64,000 bases of DNA from Pseudomonas azerbaijanoccidentalis (GTDB taxonomy: Bacteria; Pseudomonadota; Gammaproteobacteria; Pseudomonadales; Pseudomonadaceae): positions 372,001-436,000 of the forward strand of contig NZ_JAHSTU010000003.1 in the NCBI RefSeq assembly GCF_019145495.1. Direction: 5' to 3'. Below, one piece after another: positions 39,201-46,097 of this stretch (its first letter is position 1; each line of letters opens with the position of its first letter). The notes beneath the pieces are model-generated. The model worked only from the letters and a program-made list of their open reading frames with translations, searched no databases and was not told the origin of the DNA. The position numbers and the translations under genes were made by a program.

Positions 39201-42014
39201 GGCGAGCTGCGCTTTGCCGAGGTCGGCAGTGGCGGTGTCACCAACTTCCCGATGGATTTGATGGTCAGTGCCAACGACGAAGGCCTGGAGGTCGAATACC
39301 TGTACTTGCGAGATCGCTTCAGCGACGTCGAAGTGGAGCGCATTCGTGCCCAGCTGGAAGGGCTGCTGAGGGCCTTGCCTGAAGACGCCGACTGCCTGCT
39401 CGGTAACATCGGCTTGCCGGAAGCACGTTTGAGTCTGCCGCAAGCGTCTGCCGACAACACGGATTTGTTGCACGCGTTCAATCAGCACGTGCGCAATCAG
39501 CCGCAGAAAATCGCCTTGTTCTGCGAGGATCGAGAGGTCAGCTATGCCGATCTCGATGCACAGGCCAACGGCCTCGCGCAGCAACTGATCGCTCGCGGCA
39601 TCGGTGCCGAAAGCATGGTGGCGGTGGCGTTGCCGCGTTCCGAGCGCACCATCGTGGCGTTCCTCGCGGTACTCAAGGCGGGCGCGGCCTATCTGCCGCT
39701 GGATCTTGCGTACCCGGCCGAACGACTGGCGTACATGCTCAGTGATTCGGCGGCGAGCCTGTTGATTTGTGACAGTGATCTGGGTGAACGCCTGACGTTG
39801 GCCGACAGCCCGCCGCGCTTGTTGTTGGATCAGTTGAGTATCGCTGTCAGCACCGAGTGCCCGGTTGTTGAGCCATTGCCAGGACACCTGGCGTACCTGA
39901 TCTACACCTCCGGCTCCACCGGCCAACCGAAAGGCGTGGCCGTGGCGCGTGGACCGATTGCCCGGCATTGCCGGGGCATTATCGACCTCTATGAACTGGC
40001 ACCGCGCAGCCGCGAACTGCACTTCATGTCGTTTGCCTTCGACGGTGCCCAGGAGCGCTGGTTGAGCGTGATGCTGGCCGGTGGCAGCCTGGTGATCCGC
40101 GAGGACAGCTTGTGGACCCCGGAACACACTCTGGAAGTGCTGCATCGTCACCACGTCACCGTCGCCTGCTTCCCGCCGGCGTATCTGCAACAGATGGCCG
40201 AAGTGGCCGAGCGTCTGGGCAATCCACCGGCGGTCGAGGTGTATTGCTTCGGTGGTGATGCGGTGCCGGACGCCAGTTTCGAACAGGTCAAGCGTGCCCT
40301 GCGTCCGCAGCGTCTGGTCAACGGTTATGGCCCGACCGAAACCGTGGTCACGCCGCTGCTGTGGCGTGCCGAGGCCAGCGAAACCTGCAATGCGGCTTAT
40401 GCGCCGATTGGTCGTGGTGTGGCCGGGCGTGGGTTGTACGTGCTGGATGCCGATCTCAATCCGTTGCCGGTCGGTGTCAGCGGCGAGTTGTACCTGGGCG
40501 GCGAATGCCTGGCGCGGGGTTATCACCAGCGTCCGGGGATGAGCGCCGAGCGCTTCATTCCCGATCCGTTCGAGGCCGGTGGCCGCATGTACCGCACCGG
40601 TGATCTGGTGCGCCAGCGCGAATGCGGCTTGATCGACTACCTCGGCCGCCTCGATCAGCAAGTGAAGATCCGTGGTTTCCGTATCGAACTGGGCGAAATC
40701 GAAGCGCGCTTGCGTGAATGCGCAGGCGTGCAGGATGCCGCTGTGGTGGTGCACGACACGCCGACTGGCAAGCAGTTGGTCGGTTATGTGGTGGCCGCGG
40801 GTGCGACCGGGCTGGATCGTCGCTTGAAGTCTGAGTTGCAAGCGCAAATGCCGGACTACATGGTGCCGGCGCGCATCCTCGTGCTCGAGCGTTTCCCGCT
40901 GTCGGCCAACGGCAAGCTCGACCGCCGCGCTCTGCCGGAGCCGGAATGGGCACTCGGTGGATATCGCGCGCCGCGTAACGCACTGGAGACGGCATTGACC
41001 GCAATCTGGCAGGAAGTGCTCGGCGTGCCGCTAGTGGGCATCGACGATAACTTCTTCGAACTCGGTGGCGATTCGTTGCAGGTGCTCAAAGTGATCTCGC
41101 GAGTGCGCAGCCAGCCGCAACTGGGCTTTGAATTGAAGCTGCGCGACTTGATGCAGAAACCGTGTATCGCCGAACTCAGTGGCTATCAGGCTGCCGAGCC
41201 TGCGAAAGCGCCGGACCCGTTGTTGGCGCTCAATGGTCGGGTCACGAATGTGCCGGCGCTGTTCTGCCTGCACGCCGGTTTCGGCACGGTGTTCGACTAC
41301 GAGCCGCTGGCCCGACGTCTGGAAGGCCGACGCACGGTGTACGGCCTGCAATGCCGCATGCTGCTCGACCCGCAATGGCAGGACGAATCGCTGGTGGCGA
41401 TGGCTCAGGCCTATGCACAGCGGATTCGTGCGCAGCAGCCGCAAGGCCCGTATTACTTGCTCGGCTGGTCATTGGGGGGGGCGCTGACGCAGCTGGTTGT
41501 CCATGAACTGGAAAGCCAAGGTCAGACGGTTTCGTTTGCCGGACTGGTCGACAGTTACGTGGCGGGCACGGCGGAAGCGGGGGATTGGCGCGAAGATTTG
41601 GCCGACTTCCTTAAGTTTGTCCTCGGTCAACCGTCTGAAGAAGCAGAGACGCTGATTGCCTTGAAAACCGCTGGCCTGAACGAGCGTGAAGGTGCCGCCG
41701 CGGTAATCGAGGCGGCGATGCACGGGTCCAACCAAAACGCGGTGCTGGGTGCGAGCGAACTGACGCAGATCTTCGCCACGGGCTCGTCGCTCAAGCAACT
41801 GGCCCTGGCTCAACGGCAATTGCCGAAGGTGCAGGTGGCGGCCCATCGCTGGTGGGTGGCCGAGCGTGATGACGAGCGCCGGGTGTTCGAGGCGCAGGTT
41901 GGGCATCACGGGGTTGATCGCTTGTTGGCGGGCGGGCATTACGAGTTGCTGCGCGGTGATGAGTTGCTGGATGAGCTTGAAGTGTTGTTGGAGCGCAGCC
42001 CGGCGATCGCCTGA
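30252..42014 (+). CDS. pvdD: Terminal pyoverdine peptide synthetase, three modules plus TE (PvdD-like)
   Basis: A 3920-residue NRPS ending the peptide. The order is C1 (LCL, HHIVTDG near 183), A1, T1 (GGDSI near 1056), E1 (HHLAVDG near 1239), C2 (D-accepting type, HHHLLLDG near 1700), A2, T2 (GGDSI near 2562), C3 (HHLLLDG near 2765), A3, T3 (GGDSL near 3605) and TE (about 3660-3920, nucleophile in GWSLGG). Pocket residues read DVWHISLID (serine), DGECTCGIT and DGECCGGVT; the last two resemble each other and probably bind N5-hydroxyornithine forms, consistent with pvdA downstream. The product would be D-Ser-OHOrn-OHOrn, released or cyclised by TE. C3 looks like a D-accepting domain although no E domain precedes it. 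Start and stop overlap the upstream NRPS, so translation is coupled. The symbol is tentative, given for the TE-bearing last synthetase. Confidence 0.93.
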   Translation: MEHTTAMRIATRFAGLSADKRREFLTKMQEQGVSFGQLPIPAAAEPQATFELSYAQQRQWFLWQLDPQSSAYNIPAALRLHGPLNVAALQQSFDVLLERHQSLRSRFVEDDGQVMQTLAAFTSLSIEQHDLREEPAALRFECAMKQVEQDIARPFDLQHGPLLRVSLLQMDAEDHVLVLTLHHIVTDGWSMGVLVEEFSRLYAAHCQGQGAELAALPIQYSDYAAWQRRWMEAGELERQLNWWREKLGSEQPLLELPTDRPRPAQPSQRGARLDFAVDADLASGLMTLAKQHGVTPFMLLLASFQALLYRYSGQADLRIGVPIGNRNRAETRGLIGFFVNTQVMRAEVDGRLPFSQLLQQTRAASLDAQDYQDLPFERLVQALQGERSLSHSPLFQVMFNHQQARPAAVSGLLAGLRVEALNATAQTTQFDLQLDTQEEGDQLFASLTYATDLFDAERIETLARHWRNLLAGVLANPQTPLAELPLLDSDERLRILDDLNDTAQVYPGEVCVQRHFEARVLENPEATALVFQGQSLSYAELNLRANRLAHHLRAKGVGPEVIVGIACDRSFEMVVGLLAILKAGGAYVPLDPEYPLDRLSYMIEDSGISLLLTQPHLLAQLPTPDNVRALCLHADADWLSDLPGSDLPNVAVAENLAYMIYTSGSTGKPKGAGNRHVALHNRIEWMQEAYNLQPSDRVLQKTPFSFDVSVWEFFWPLMKGATLVIAAPGEHRDPQRLAALIVEQAITTLHFVPSMLSAFVGADEALACSSLTRIICSGEALPMELQRQTLRSLPQANLYNLYGPTEAAIDVTHWTCVEEGRDSVPIGRPIANLRTCILDSELQPLPLGAVGELYLGGVGLARGYHRRGALTAERFVVDPFGSGERLYRTGDLARYRADGAIDYCGRIDHQVKIRGLRIELGEIEARLQEHADVQEAVVLALDGPSGKQLVAYIVPQDRALVGADADQQGAWRETLKSHLLGSLPDYMVPAQTVLIEQMPLSPNGKLDRKRLPAPTAPVSQRAFEAPRSSHEQVLAQIWQDVLGVEQVGRQDNFFELGGDSIISIQVVSRARRAGLSLQPRDLFQQQTLQALAAVVKEQAATLAPQGPVDGVQKLTPIQRWFFEEPIPQRAHWNQAVLLTPREPLELPRLQSALQRVLKQHDALRLRFSQVDGQWSARYVGADSADVIDMLWTARVASEASLESVCDEAQRSLSLQDGPLLRVALIAQADGTQRLLLVIHHLAVDGVSWRVLLEDLQAAYQGEELPPKTSAFQAWADKLDAYARSEIAADELNWWQTQLAGASDTLPAANPQASQAGHLRQGVSIGLDRDQTRQLLQQAPAIYRTQVNDLLLTALARTLSRWTGEASALIQLEGHGREELFDDIDLTRTVGWFSSLFPVRLTPSAELGASIKAIKQQLRDIPGKGLGYGLLRYMGDASAQAALAALPQARVTFNYLGQFDQSFAEDALFTPARESSGAAQSADAPLPNWLSVDGQVYGGELKLDWTFSRDCFELREIEALAIDFRAELLALIDHCLSDGAGGVTPTDFPLARLSQAQLDGLPVPPAQIEDVYPLSPMQAGLLFHSLYESASGAYVNQLSVEARGLDAERLGRAWQAVLDSHAILRSSFHFPQGFEAPVQLVHRHLQLPLTCLDWRGRDNQADALAQLIDSERLHLDSTKAPLMRLTLVRLDDERQQLIYTHHHLLLDGWSNSLLLSEVLQRYAGQEVQAPTGRFADYIGWLQRQDAEADEAFWRGQLATLDNPTLLAQSLAQGDSKKRSDAAFADHRQTFDVATSKRFSDFARQQKVTLNTLVQGAWALLLQRYSGQRSVAFGATVAGRPVDLPGAESQLGLFINTLPVISSPDAVESVEQWLSRLQAQNLELREHEFTALGDIQRWAGRAGEPLFDSLLVFENFPVAEALQQGAPAGLSFSIPQNHERTNFPLTLAATAESQLSLNWSYQCSHFSSTAIARMSEHLAALLAAMVAAPKAALSELDLLTAPERTQQLLTWNPPFTVAENPLCVHQLIEAQAVARPDATALIFNDVELSFDELNRRANRLAHHLRGRGIGPEVRVGLAMQRSPEMIVGLLAILKAGGAYVPLDPAYPAERLRYLMDDSGISLLISQSWLREKLPLPEGLAVLEIDREPLEFMADSNPVNLTCGENLAYLIYTSGSTGRPKGVSVAHGPLAMHCVSIGELYGMTPDDRELQFASISFDGAHERWLTPLVFGSAVMPRDDELWSVERTCAEIEKHRITIACFTPTYLAQIADYMGEAGRDLPIRSYTPCGEGMAKHAFDEVQQVLQPKRLINGYGPTETVITPLIWLAYPDTEFDSAFMPIGRPVGNRSAYILDGGLQPLPVGVAGELYLGGEGVARGYHQRPDLTAERFVPDPFVPGARLYRSGDLARFRADGVVEYLGRIDQQVKIRGFRIELGEIEACLMEHEGVREAFVIDREGPVSRQLVGYVVPRDPLADEQELRDALTTHLRSRLPAHMLPAHLMCLAALPLTPNGKLDRQGLPAPEASRQSLDQVAAATPAEALLVAIWQELLGLDSLGVTENFFELGGDSIISLQAVSRAGQRGLVFSPKQLFEQQTIRALAAVATRRETTLVEAPTVEAFALVPHIDVSAREGLQDLYPLSPMQQGMLFHCLDSPELNPYVNQLSVAVDGLQVPRFRAAWQALVERHEVLRAAFRWRDGLADPLQAVFASVDLPIEELDWRERSDTEQALSELAAAEQAKGFDLSCPPLMRFILVRLGEARYQMIWIYHHLLLDGWSASRLLGEMLRLYHHDSLPALTGRYADYIAWLQRQDDAQAEGFWRERLALLEAPTILAKASGAAGSGHGVMYSDLNAEATRKLHSFAKRQRVTLNTLVQGAWLLLLQRHSGQRSVAFGATVAGRPTGLPGAQEMLGLFINTLPVIQTLDPQQPLGEWLRELQDYNLAVRDYEHTPLSDVQRWAGQGGQGLFDSIIVFENHPVDRALRGGEEGELRFAEVGSGGVTNFPMDLMVSANDEGLEVEYLYLRDRFSDVEVERIRAQLEGLLRALPEDADCLLGNIGLPEARLSLPQASADNTDLLHAFNQHVRNQPQKIALFCEDREVSYADLDAQANGLAQQLIARGIGAESMVAVALPRSERTIVAFLAVLKAGAAYLPLDLAYPAERLAYMLSDSAASLLICDSDLGERLTLADSPPRLLLDQLSIAVSTECPVVEPLPGHLAYLIYTSGSTGQPKGVAVARGPIARHCRGIIDLYELAPRSRELHFMSFAFDGAQERWLSVMLAGGSLVIREDSLWTPEHTLEVLHRHHVTVACFPPAYLQQMAEVAERLGNPPAVEVYCFGGDAVPDASFEQVKRALRPQRLVNGYGPTETVVTPLLWRAEASETCNAAYAPIGRGVAGRGLYVLDADLNPLPVGVSGELYLGGECLARGYHQRPGMSAERFIPDPFEAGGRMYRTGDLVRQRECGLIDYLGRLDQQVKIRGFRIELGEIEARLRECAGVQDAAVVVHDTPTGKQLVGYVVAAGATGLDRRLKSELQAQMPDYMVPARILVLERFPLSANGKLDRRALPEPEWALGGYRAPRNALETALTAIWQEVLGVPLVGIDDNFFELGGDSLQVLKVISRVRSQPQLGFELKLRDLMQKPCIAELSGYQAAEPAKAPDPLLALNGRVTNVPALFCLHAGFGTVFDYEPLARRLEGRRTVYGLQCRMLLDPQWQDESLVAMAQAYAQRIRAQQPQGPYYLLGWSLGGALTQLVVHELESQGQTVSFAGLVDSYVAGTAEAGDWREDLADFLKFVLGQPSEEAETLIALKTAGLNEREGAAAVIEAAMHGSNQNAVLGASELTQIFATGSSLKQLALAQRQLPKVQVAAHRWWVAERDDERRVFEAQVGHHGVDRLLAGGHYELLRGDELLDELEVLLERSPAIA

Positions 42015-42019
42015 TCCAT

Positions 42020-42112
42020 TGTAGGAGCTGCCGCAGGCTGCGATCTTTTGACCTTGATTTTATCGGTGTATCAAACACCGCCAAAAGATCGCAGCCTGCG
42101 GCAGCTCCTACA
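42020..42112. repeat. REPIN, TGTAGGAGCTGCCG family
   Basis: TGTAGGAGCTGCCGCAGGCT with GCGATCTTTTG is repeated in inverse orientation about 30 bases later. It lies between the terminal NRPS gene and the hydrolase. Confidence 0.9.
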
Positions 42113-42157
42113 GGTGTTCCCCGAATATTGACCTCTTTGTGTAAAAGGATTCACCCC

Positions 42158-43114
42158 ATGGCCGTACTGCCAGAACTTGAAGCTTTCCTCGAACTCGCCG
42201 AGTTCGGCCGCCTGACCGGCAAAAGCCGCGCGATGCACCAACAGACCCCGCAACAGGCGCGGATCGATTTCGAAGCGTCTTCAACGTTTCTCGATGTGCC
42301 GCTGGACACCGTCGTCTGCGAGAACTTCACCATCGCCGCGCGCGACGGCCACAGTCTGGCGGCGCGGCTGTATCGCGACGGGCATGCGGTCGACGGACTG
42401 CAGCCGGTGATCCTGTATTTTCACGGCGGCGGTTACGTCGTCGGCAGCCTCGATTCCCACGATGCGCTGTGCCGGCGCTTGGCCGCGCAGGGAGGTTTTG
42501 CCCTGTTGACCGTGGACTATCGACTGGCGCCGGAATGGTGTTTCCCAACCCCGGTGCAGGACGCCTGCGATACCGGCAATTGGTTGGTGCGCGAAGGCGC
42601 GGGACATGGTCTGGACGCGTCGCGGGTGGCGCTGGCCGGTGACAGCGTCGGCGCAACCCTGGCCACGGTGCTGGCGCTGATCGCCGTGCGTGAACCCGAA
42701 GAGCTGGCGTTGAAACCCAAGGCGCAATTGCTCGTTTACCCGGTCACCGACGCGACCACGCACCGCGCTTCCCATCGTGATTTCGCCGAAGGTTACCTGC
42801 TGGAAACCCCGACCCTGGACTGGTTCTACGCCCACTACGGCCGCACCCCGGCGGATCTTGCCAACTGGCGCTGCTCGCCGTTGCTGGCGCCAGACCTGTC
42901 CGGCATGGCCCCGGCGCTGGTGTACCTGGCCGGCCATGACCCGTTGCACGACGAGGGTCTGGCCTACGCCGAACGTTTGCGCGCAGCCGGCAACGACGTG
43001 ACCTTACTGGAACAACCGGGCATGACCCATGACTTTCTGCGCATGGCGGGGTTGTTGAGTGAGGTGGAAGCGATTCATGCGGAAGTGGCGGGGTGGGTGC
43101 GGTCAAAGGTGTGA
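42158..43114 (+). CDS. Alpha/beta hydrolase of the hormone-sensitive lipase family
   Basis: A 318-residue esterase/lipase-type enzyme. The oxyanion motif HGGG is near residue 89, the nucleophile is in AGDSVG (about 162), and the acid and histidine are in GHDPLHDEG (about 262) and MTHDF (about 290). There is no signal peptide, so it acts in the cytoplasm. The start at MAVLPELEAF follows AAAAGGA. It lies 143 bases after the NRPS gene on the same strand and may be cotranscribed, but a REPIN separates them. No role in pyoverdine synthesis is established to my knowledge; editing or hydrolysis of an intermediate is conceivable. Confidence 0.85.
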   Translation: MAVLPELEAFLELAEFGRLTGKSRAMHQQTPQQARIDFEASSTFLDVPLDTVVCENFTIAARDGHSLAARLYRDGHAVDGLQPVILYFHGGGYVVGSLDSHDALCRRLAAQGGFALLTVDYRLAPEWCFPTPVQDACDTGNWLVREGAGHGLDASRVALAGDSVGATLATVLALIAVREPEELALKPKAQLLVYPVTDATTHRASHRDFAEGYLLETPTLDWFYAHYGRTPADLANWRCSPLLAPDLSGMAPALVYLAGHDPLHDEGLAYAERLRAAGNDVTLLEQPGMTHDFLRMAGLLSEVEAIHAEVAGWVRSKV

Positions 43115-43128
43115 TCGAAAGTCAGCAG

Positions 43129-43164
43129 AACCGCCATTTCCAGATTGGGGATGGCGGTTTTTTT
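43129..43164 (+). terminator. Terminator after the hydrolase gene
   Basis: AACCGCCAT (43129-43137) and ATGGCGGTT (43151-43159) pair fully and are followed by a T run. Confidence 0.88.
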
Positions 43165-43203
43165 GTGGCTGGCAGTTGGGTTTGTGGTGTGGCGATTATC
43201 GTC

Positions 43204-43276
43204 ATCGCGAGCAGGCTCGCTCCCACATGGGATCTGTGGTGTACACAAAACCTGTGGGAGCGAGCCTGCTCGCGAT
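43204..43276. repeat. REPIN, variant of the GTGGGAGCG family
   Basis: ATCGCGAGCAGGCTCGCTCC with CACA and its inverse form a pair across about 30 bases, between the convergent hydrolase and fpvA genes. Confidence 0.88.
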
Positions 43277-43313
43277 GGCGGCATCAAATCCACCACAAAT
43301 CCCGGCCCATAAA

Positions 43314-43346
43314 AAAATGCCCGCATCTAACGATACGGGCATTTTT
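43314..43346 (-). terminator. Terminator after fpvA
   Basis: AAAATGCCCG (43314-43323) and CGGGCATTTT (43336-43345) pair; the minus-strand side continues into a T run. It lies 18 bases past the fpvA stop. Confidence 0.85.
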
Positions 43347-43363
43347 CAGGTCAGCTCAATCGC

Positions 43364-45844
43364 TCAGAAATCGTACTTGGCGGTGAGTTGGAAGTTACGC
43401 GGCTCGCCGTAGAAGGTCGTGCCGAAGTTGCCCAGGCCCGTCAGGTACTTCTTGTCGAAGACGTTGTAGGCGTTGGCGGTGAAGCTCAGGTGTTCGTCGT
43501 ACTGATAACGGGTCATCAGGTCCACGAGGGTGTAGCCGCCTTGTTTGATGTTGACGGTTTCGCCTTGGCCGCTGCCATTCACGCTCGGGTTGAACGTCTG
43601 ACCGTAGAACGCGCTCTGCCAGCTCACACCACCACCGACGGTGACCTGGTCCAGTGCGCCAGGCAGACGGTAGGTGGTGAACGTACGCACGACGTGTTCC
43701 GGTTTGGTGGTGGCCAACGGGAAGCCGAAGATGCGTTGCTCGTCTTTGTCACGGGAGCGGGCGTAGGTATAGCCGGCGGACAGGTTCCAACCTTCGGCCA
43801 GTTCACCGGCAAGTTCCAGTTCCACACCCTTGGTGGTGGCGCCGGAAGTCGGTTTGTAGACGTCTTGACCGGTGTCGGTGTCGGTGGTGACGTACTGCGC
43901 GACGTTGTCCTGTTCGATGCGGAAGAAGGCCAGGCTGGCGTTCAACTTGCCTTCGAAGTAGGCGGCTTTCAGACCGGTCTCGTAGCTGTCGCCTTCCACC
44001 GGTTCCAGGGTCTTGCCGCTGGCGTCCTTGTAGATTTGCGGCTGGTAGATGCTGGTGTAGCTGGCATACACCGAGTAAGTATCGTCGAGGTCATAGACCA
44101 CACCAGCGTAAGGCGTGACCACGCCATGTTCCTTGTAGCTGGCGTGGGTGTCGGCCAGGCTCGCACCTGGGTAGTAGGTGTAGTCTTCGTTGTATTTGAA
44201 GGTACTGACACGGCCGCCGAGGATGAACGACAGGTCGTCGGTCGGACGCAGGCGCGTAGCCAGGTAAGCGCCGTTCTGGCTTTGGGTACGCTCGTATTTG
44301 CCGTTCTTCGGAAACTCCTGTTTTGCGATGTGGCCTTCCCAGTCAAAGATATTGCCCGGCACCAGTTCGAAGGCGCTGGTGTCGTAGGTGGCACCGGTCT
44401 GACGCGAGTGCGACGTCATGAAACCCGCGACCAGTTCATGTTCACGACCGCCGAGGGAAAACGGACCGGAGACGTTAATGTCAGCGGTGTTCTGTACGCG
44501 GTGGCCTTCCCAGCGCCCCCAGTAGAAGAACATGCCCTCGCCGGTGGCGCGATCCGGGTTACCGCCGCTGGCAGAGGCCAGTTGGGTATCGTGATCGGTG
44601 GTTTTCTGGTCAAGGGTGGCCTTGAGCTTCCAGTCGTTGGCCAGCGCTTGTTCCAGGGACGCGAAGTAGGTAGTGCTGTCGAAATCACGACGGCTCCAGT
44701 CGGAACCCGGGTTGAAACTGCGCGAGAAATCGGTACGGCCACCGTCGCTGAAAAACGGCGAGTTACCGGTCCAGGAACTGCCGCGCGGGGTGGCGCTGGA
44801 CTTGTCGACGCCCACGGTCAGCAAGGTGTCGTCGGTCAGGTCAGCTTCGAGGATGCCGTAGTACAGGTCTTTCTTCTGACTGTAGTGGTCGATGTATGAA
44901 TCTTTGTCTTGCAGGGCGCCGACAAAGCGACCGCGCACGCTGCCGCTGTCGTTGAGCGGGCCGGAGATATCGCCTTCAGTGCGATAGTTGTCCCACGAAC
45001 CGACGGTGCCGCTGACCGACGCCTTGAACTCCTTGGTCGGTTTCTTGCGCACCAGGTTGACGGTGGCAGCCGGGTCGCCGGCGCCGGTCATCAGGCCGGT
45101 CGAGCCCTTGATCACTTCGATGCGGTCGAGGCTGGCGGAGTCGTCGCTGTTGTTCGGGTTTTCACCGTAGACACCGTCGTAAGGAATGTTGACGCCGTCG
45201 TACTGAAAGTTGGTGATGGCAAAGCCACGGGTGGAAAACTCGGTACGGTCGCTGTCGTATTTTTGCATGGTGACGCCAGGCGTGTTGCGCAGGACATCAC
45301 CCACGCTCTTTGAGCCTTGGTCATCCATTTGCTGGCGGGTGACCACGGTCACCGATTGCGGTGTTTCGCGAATGGTCAGCGGCAGCTTGGTGGCGGTAGT
45401 CGTCGCGCCGGTGGTGTAGGACCCGGTGTCTTCCGTGGTCAGACCCAAGGCCTGGCCGGAAATGGTGGTGGCGCCCAGTTGCAGGCTCGAAGAGCCGCTG
45501 GACATCAGCGTCACACTGTTGCCGTTGATCTGGAACGAAATGCCGGTGCCCTTGAGCAGTTCAGCCAGCGCCTCGGATGGCTCCAGCGAGCCGGAGACCG
45601 CACGGGATTTCAGGCCGGCCACCTGGTCCGGGCTGTACAGGATTTGCAGGTTGGTCTGCATGCCCAGTTGAGTCAGCGCGCTGGACAGCGGCTGAACCGG
45701 GATACTGACTTTTACAGGTGCAGCATTGGCCATCGAGCTCCCCAGCAAGGTGGCGGTCAGCAGAACGCTGGTCAGTAATGTTCTATGCAAAGTCGGGCGC
45801 TGTACGGCCAGCGCGAGAGGTGTGCGGCGTGGAAGAGATCGCAT
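43364..45844 (-). CDS. fpvA: Ferripyoverdine TonB-dependent receptor with signalling domain
   Basis: An 826-residue outer-membrane receptor. The signal peptide ends near ANA (41), followed by a secretin/TonB N-terminal signalling domain (about 48-113: PLSSALTQLGMQTNLQILYS to NGNSVTLM), a plug with the segment IRETPQSVTVV and the box around VGDVLRNTPGV, and a 22-strand barrel ending in the terminal aromatic KYDF. The signalling domain means that binding of ferripyoverdine can be reported across the periplasm to an anti-sigma factor controlling FpvI and PvdS. The gene stands between the NRPS operon and pvdE, as in P. aeruginosa. No exact iron-starvation box precedes it; FpvI is the expected activator. 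Receptors of this type match one pyoverdine structure. Confidence 0.93.
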   Translation of the reverse strand: MRSLPRRTPLALAVQRPTLHRTLLTSVLLTATLLGSSMANAAPVKVSIPVQPLSSALTQLGMQTNLQILYSPDQVAGLKSRAVSGSLEPSEALAELLKGTGISFQINGNSVTLMSSGSSSLQLGATTISGQALGLTTEDTGSYTTGATTTATKLPLTIRETPQSVTVVTRQQMDDQGSKSVGDVLRNTPGVTMQKYDSDRTEFSTRGFAITNFQYDGVNIPYDGVYGENPNNSDDSASLDRIEVIKGSTGLMTGAGDPAATVNLVRKKPTKEFKASVSGTVGSWDNYRTEGDISGPLNDSGSVRGRFVGALQDKDSYIDHYSQKKDLYYGILEADLTDDTLLTVGVDKSSATPRGSSWTGNSPFFSDGGRTDFSRSFNPGSDWSRRDFDSTTYFASLEQALANDWKLKATLDQKTTDHDTQLASASGGNPDRATGEGMFFYWGRWEGHRVQNTADINVSGPFSLGGREHELVAGFMTSHSRQTGATYDTSAFELVPGNIFDWEGHIAKQEFPKNGKYERTQSQNGAYLATRLRPTDDLSFILGGRVSTFKYNEDYTYYPGASLADTHASYKEHGVVTPYAGVVYDLDDTYSVYASYTSIYQPQIYKDASGKTLEPVEGDSYETGLKAAYFEGKLNASLAFFRIEQDNVAQYVTTDTDTGQDVYKPTSGATTKGVELELAGELAEGWNLSAGYTYARSRDKDEQRIFGFPLATTKPEHVVRTFTTYRLPGALDQVTVGGGVSWQSAFYGQTFNPSVNGSGQGETVNIKQGGYTLVDLMTRYQYDEHLSFTANAYNVFDKKYLTGLGNFGTTFYGEPRNFQLTAKYDF

Positions 45845-45889
45845 TACTTACCTGTGCTCCTGAAAAGTGTCGTGCAGAGTTTTTGTTAA

Positions 45890-45904
45890 TAGGAATGATT
45901 ATTA
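45890..45904. promoter_or_regulatory. Possible Fur-like site upstream of fpvA
   Basis: TAGGAATGATTATTA matches the 7-1-7 Fur pattern at 10 of 14 positions with an unbroken AATGATTAT core. Evidence is modest. Confidence 0.3.
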
Positions 45905-45921
45905 AGACGGGGCGCTGACAT

Positions 45922-45945
45922 GAAACCGGAAAAGAAACCGGAAAA
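45922..45945. repeat. Tandem 12-bp direct repeat upstream of fpvA
   Basis: GAAACCGGAAAA occurs twice without a gap, about 80 bases upstream of the fpvA start, in the place where activator or sigma-factor contacts would lie. Confidence 0.85.
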
Positions 45946-45970
45946 ATAATTTTCAGAGAGGCAAGCCCAG

Positions 45971-46078
45971 CGCAGAACCTGTGGGAGCGGGCTTGCCCGC
46001 GATAGCGGTGGGTCGATCGACATCCATGTTGAAAGTGATGGCCCCATCGCGGGCAAGCCCGCTCCCACAGGTTCTGCG
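45971..46078. repeat. REPIN, GTGGGAGCGGGCTTGCCCGC family
   Basis: CGCAGAACCTGTGGGAGCGG with GCTTGCCCGCGAT and its perfect inverse are separated by about 45 bases. It lies between fpvA and the end of pvdE; the arms reach 33 bases. Confidence 0.92.
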
Positions 46079-46097
46079 CAAGGTCTCGAAAGGGTGA

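Noticed and set aside
42158..43114. The hydrolase considered as a displaced pvdF
   Set aside because: It has HGGG and GDSVG motifs of an esterase and no formyltransferase motif.
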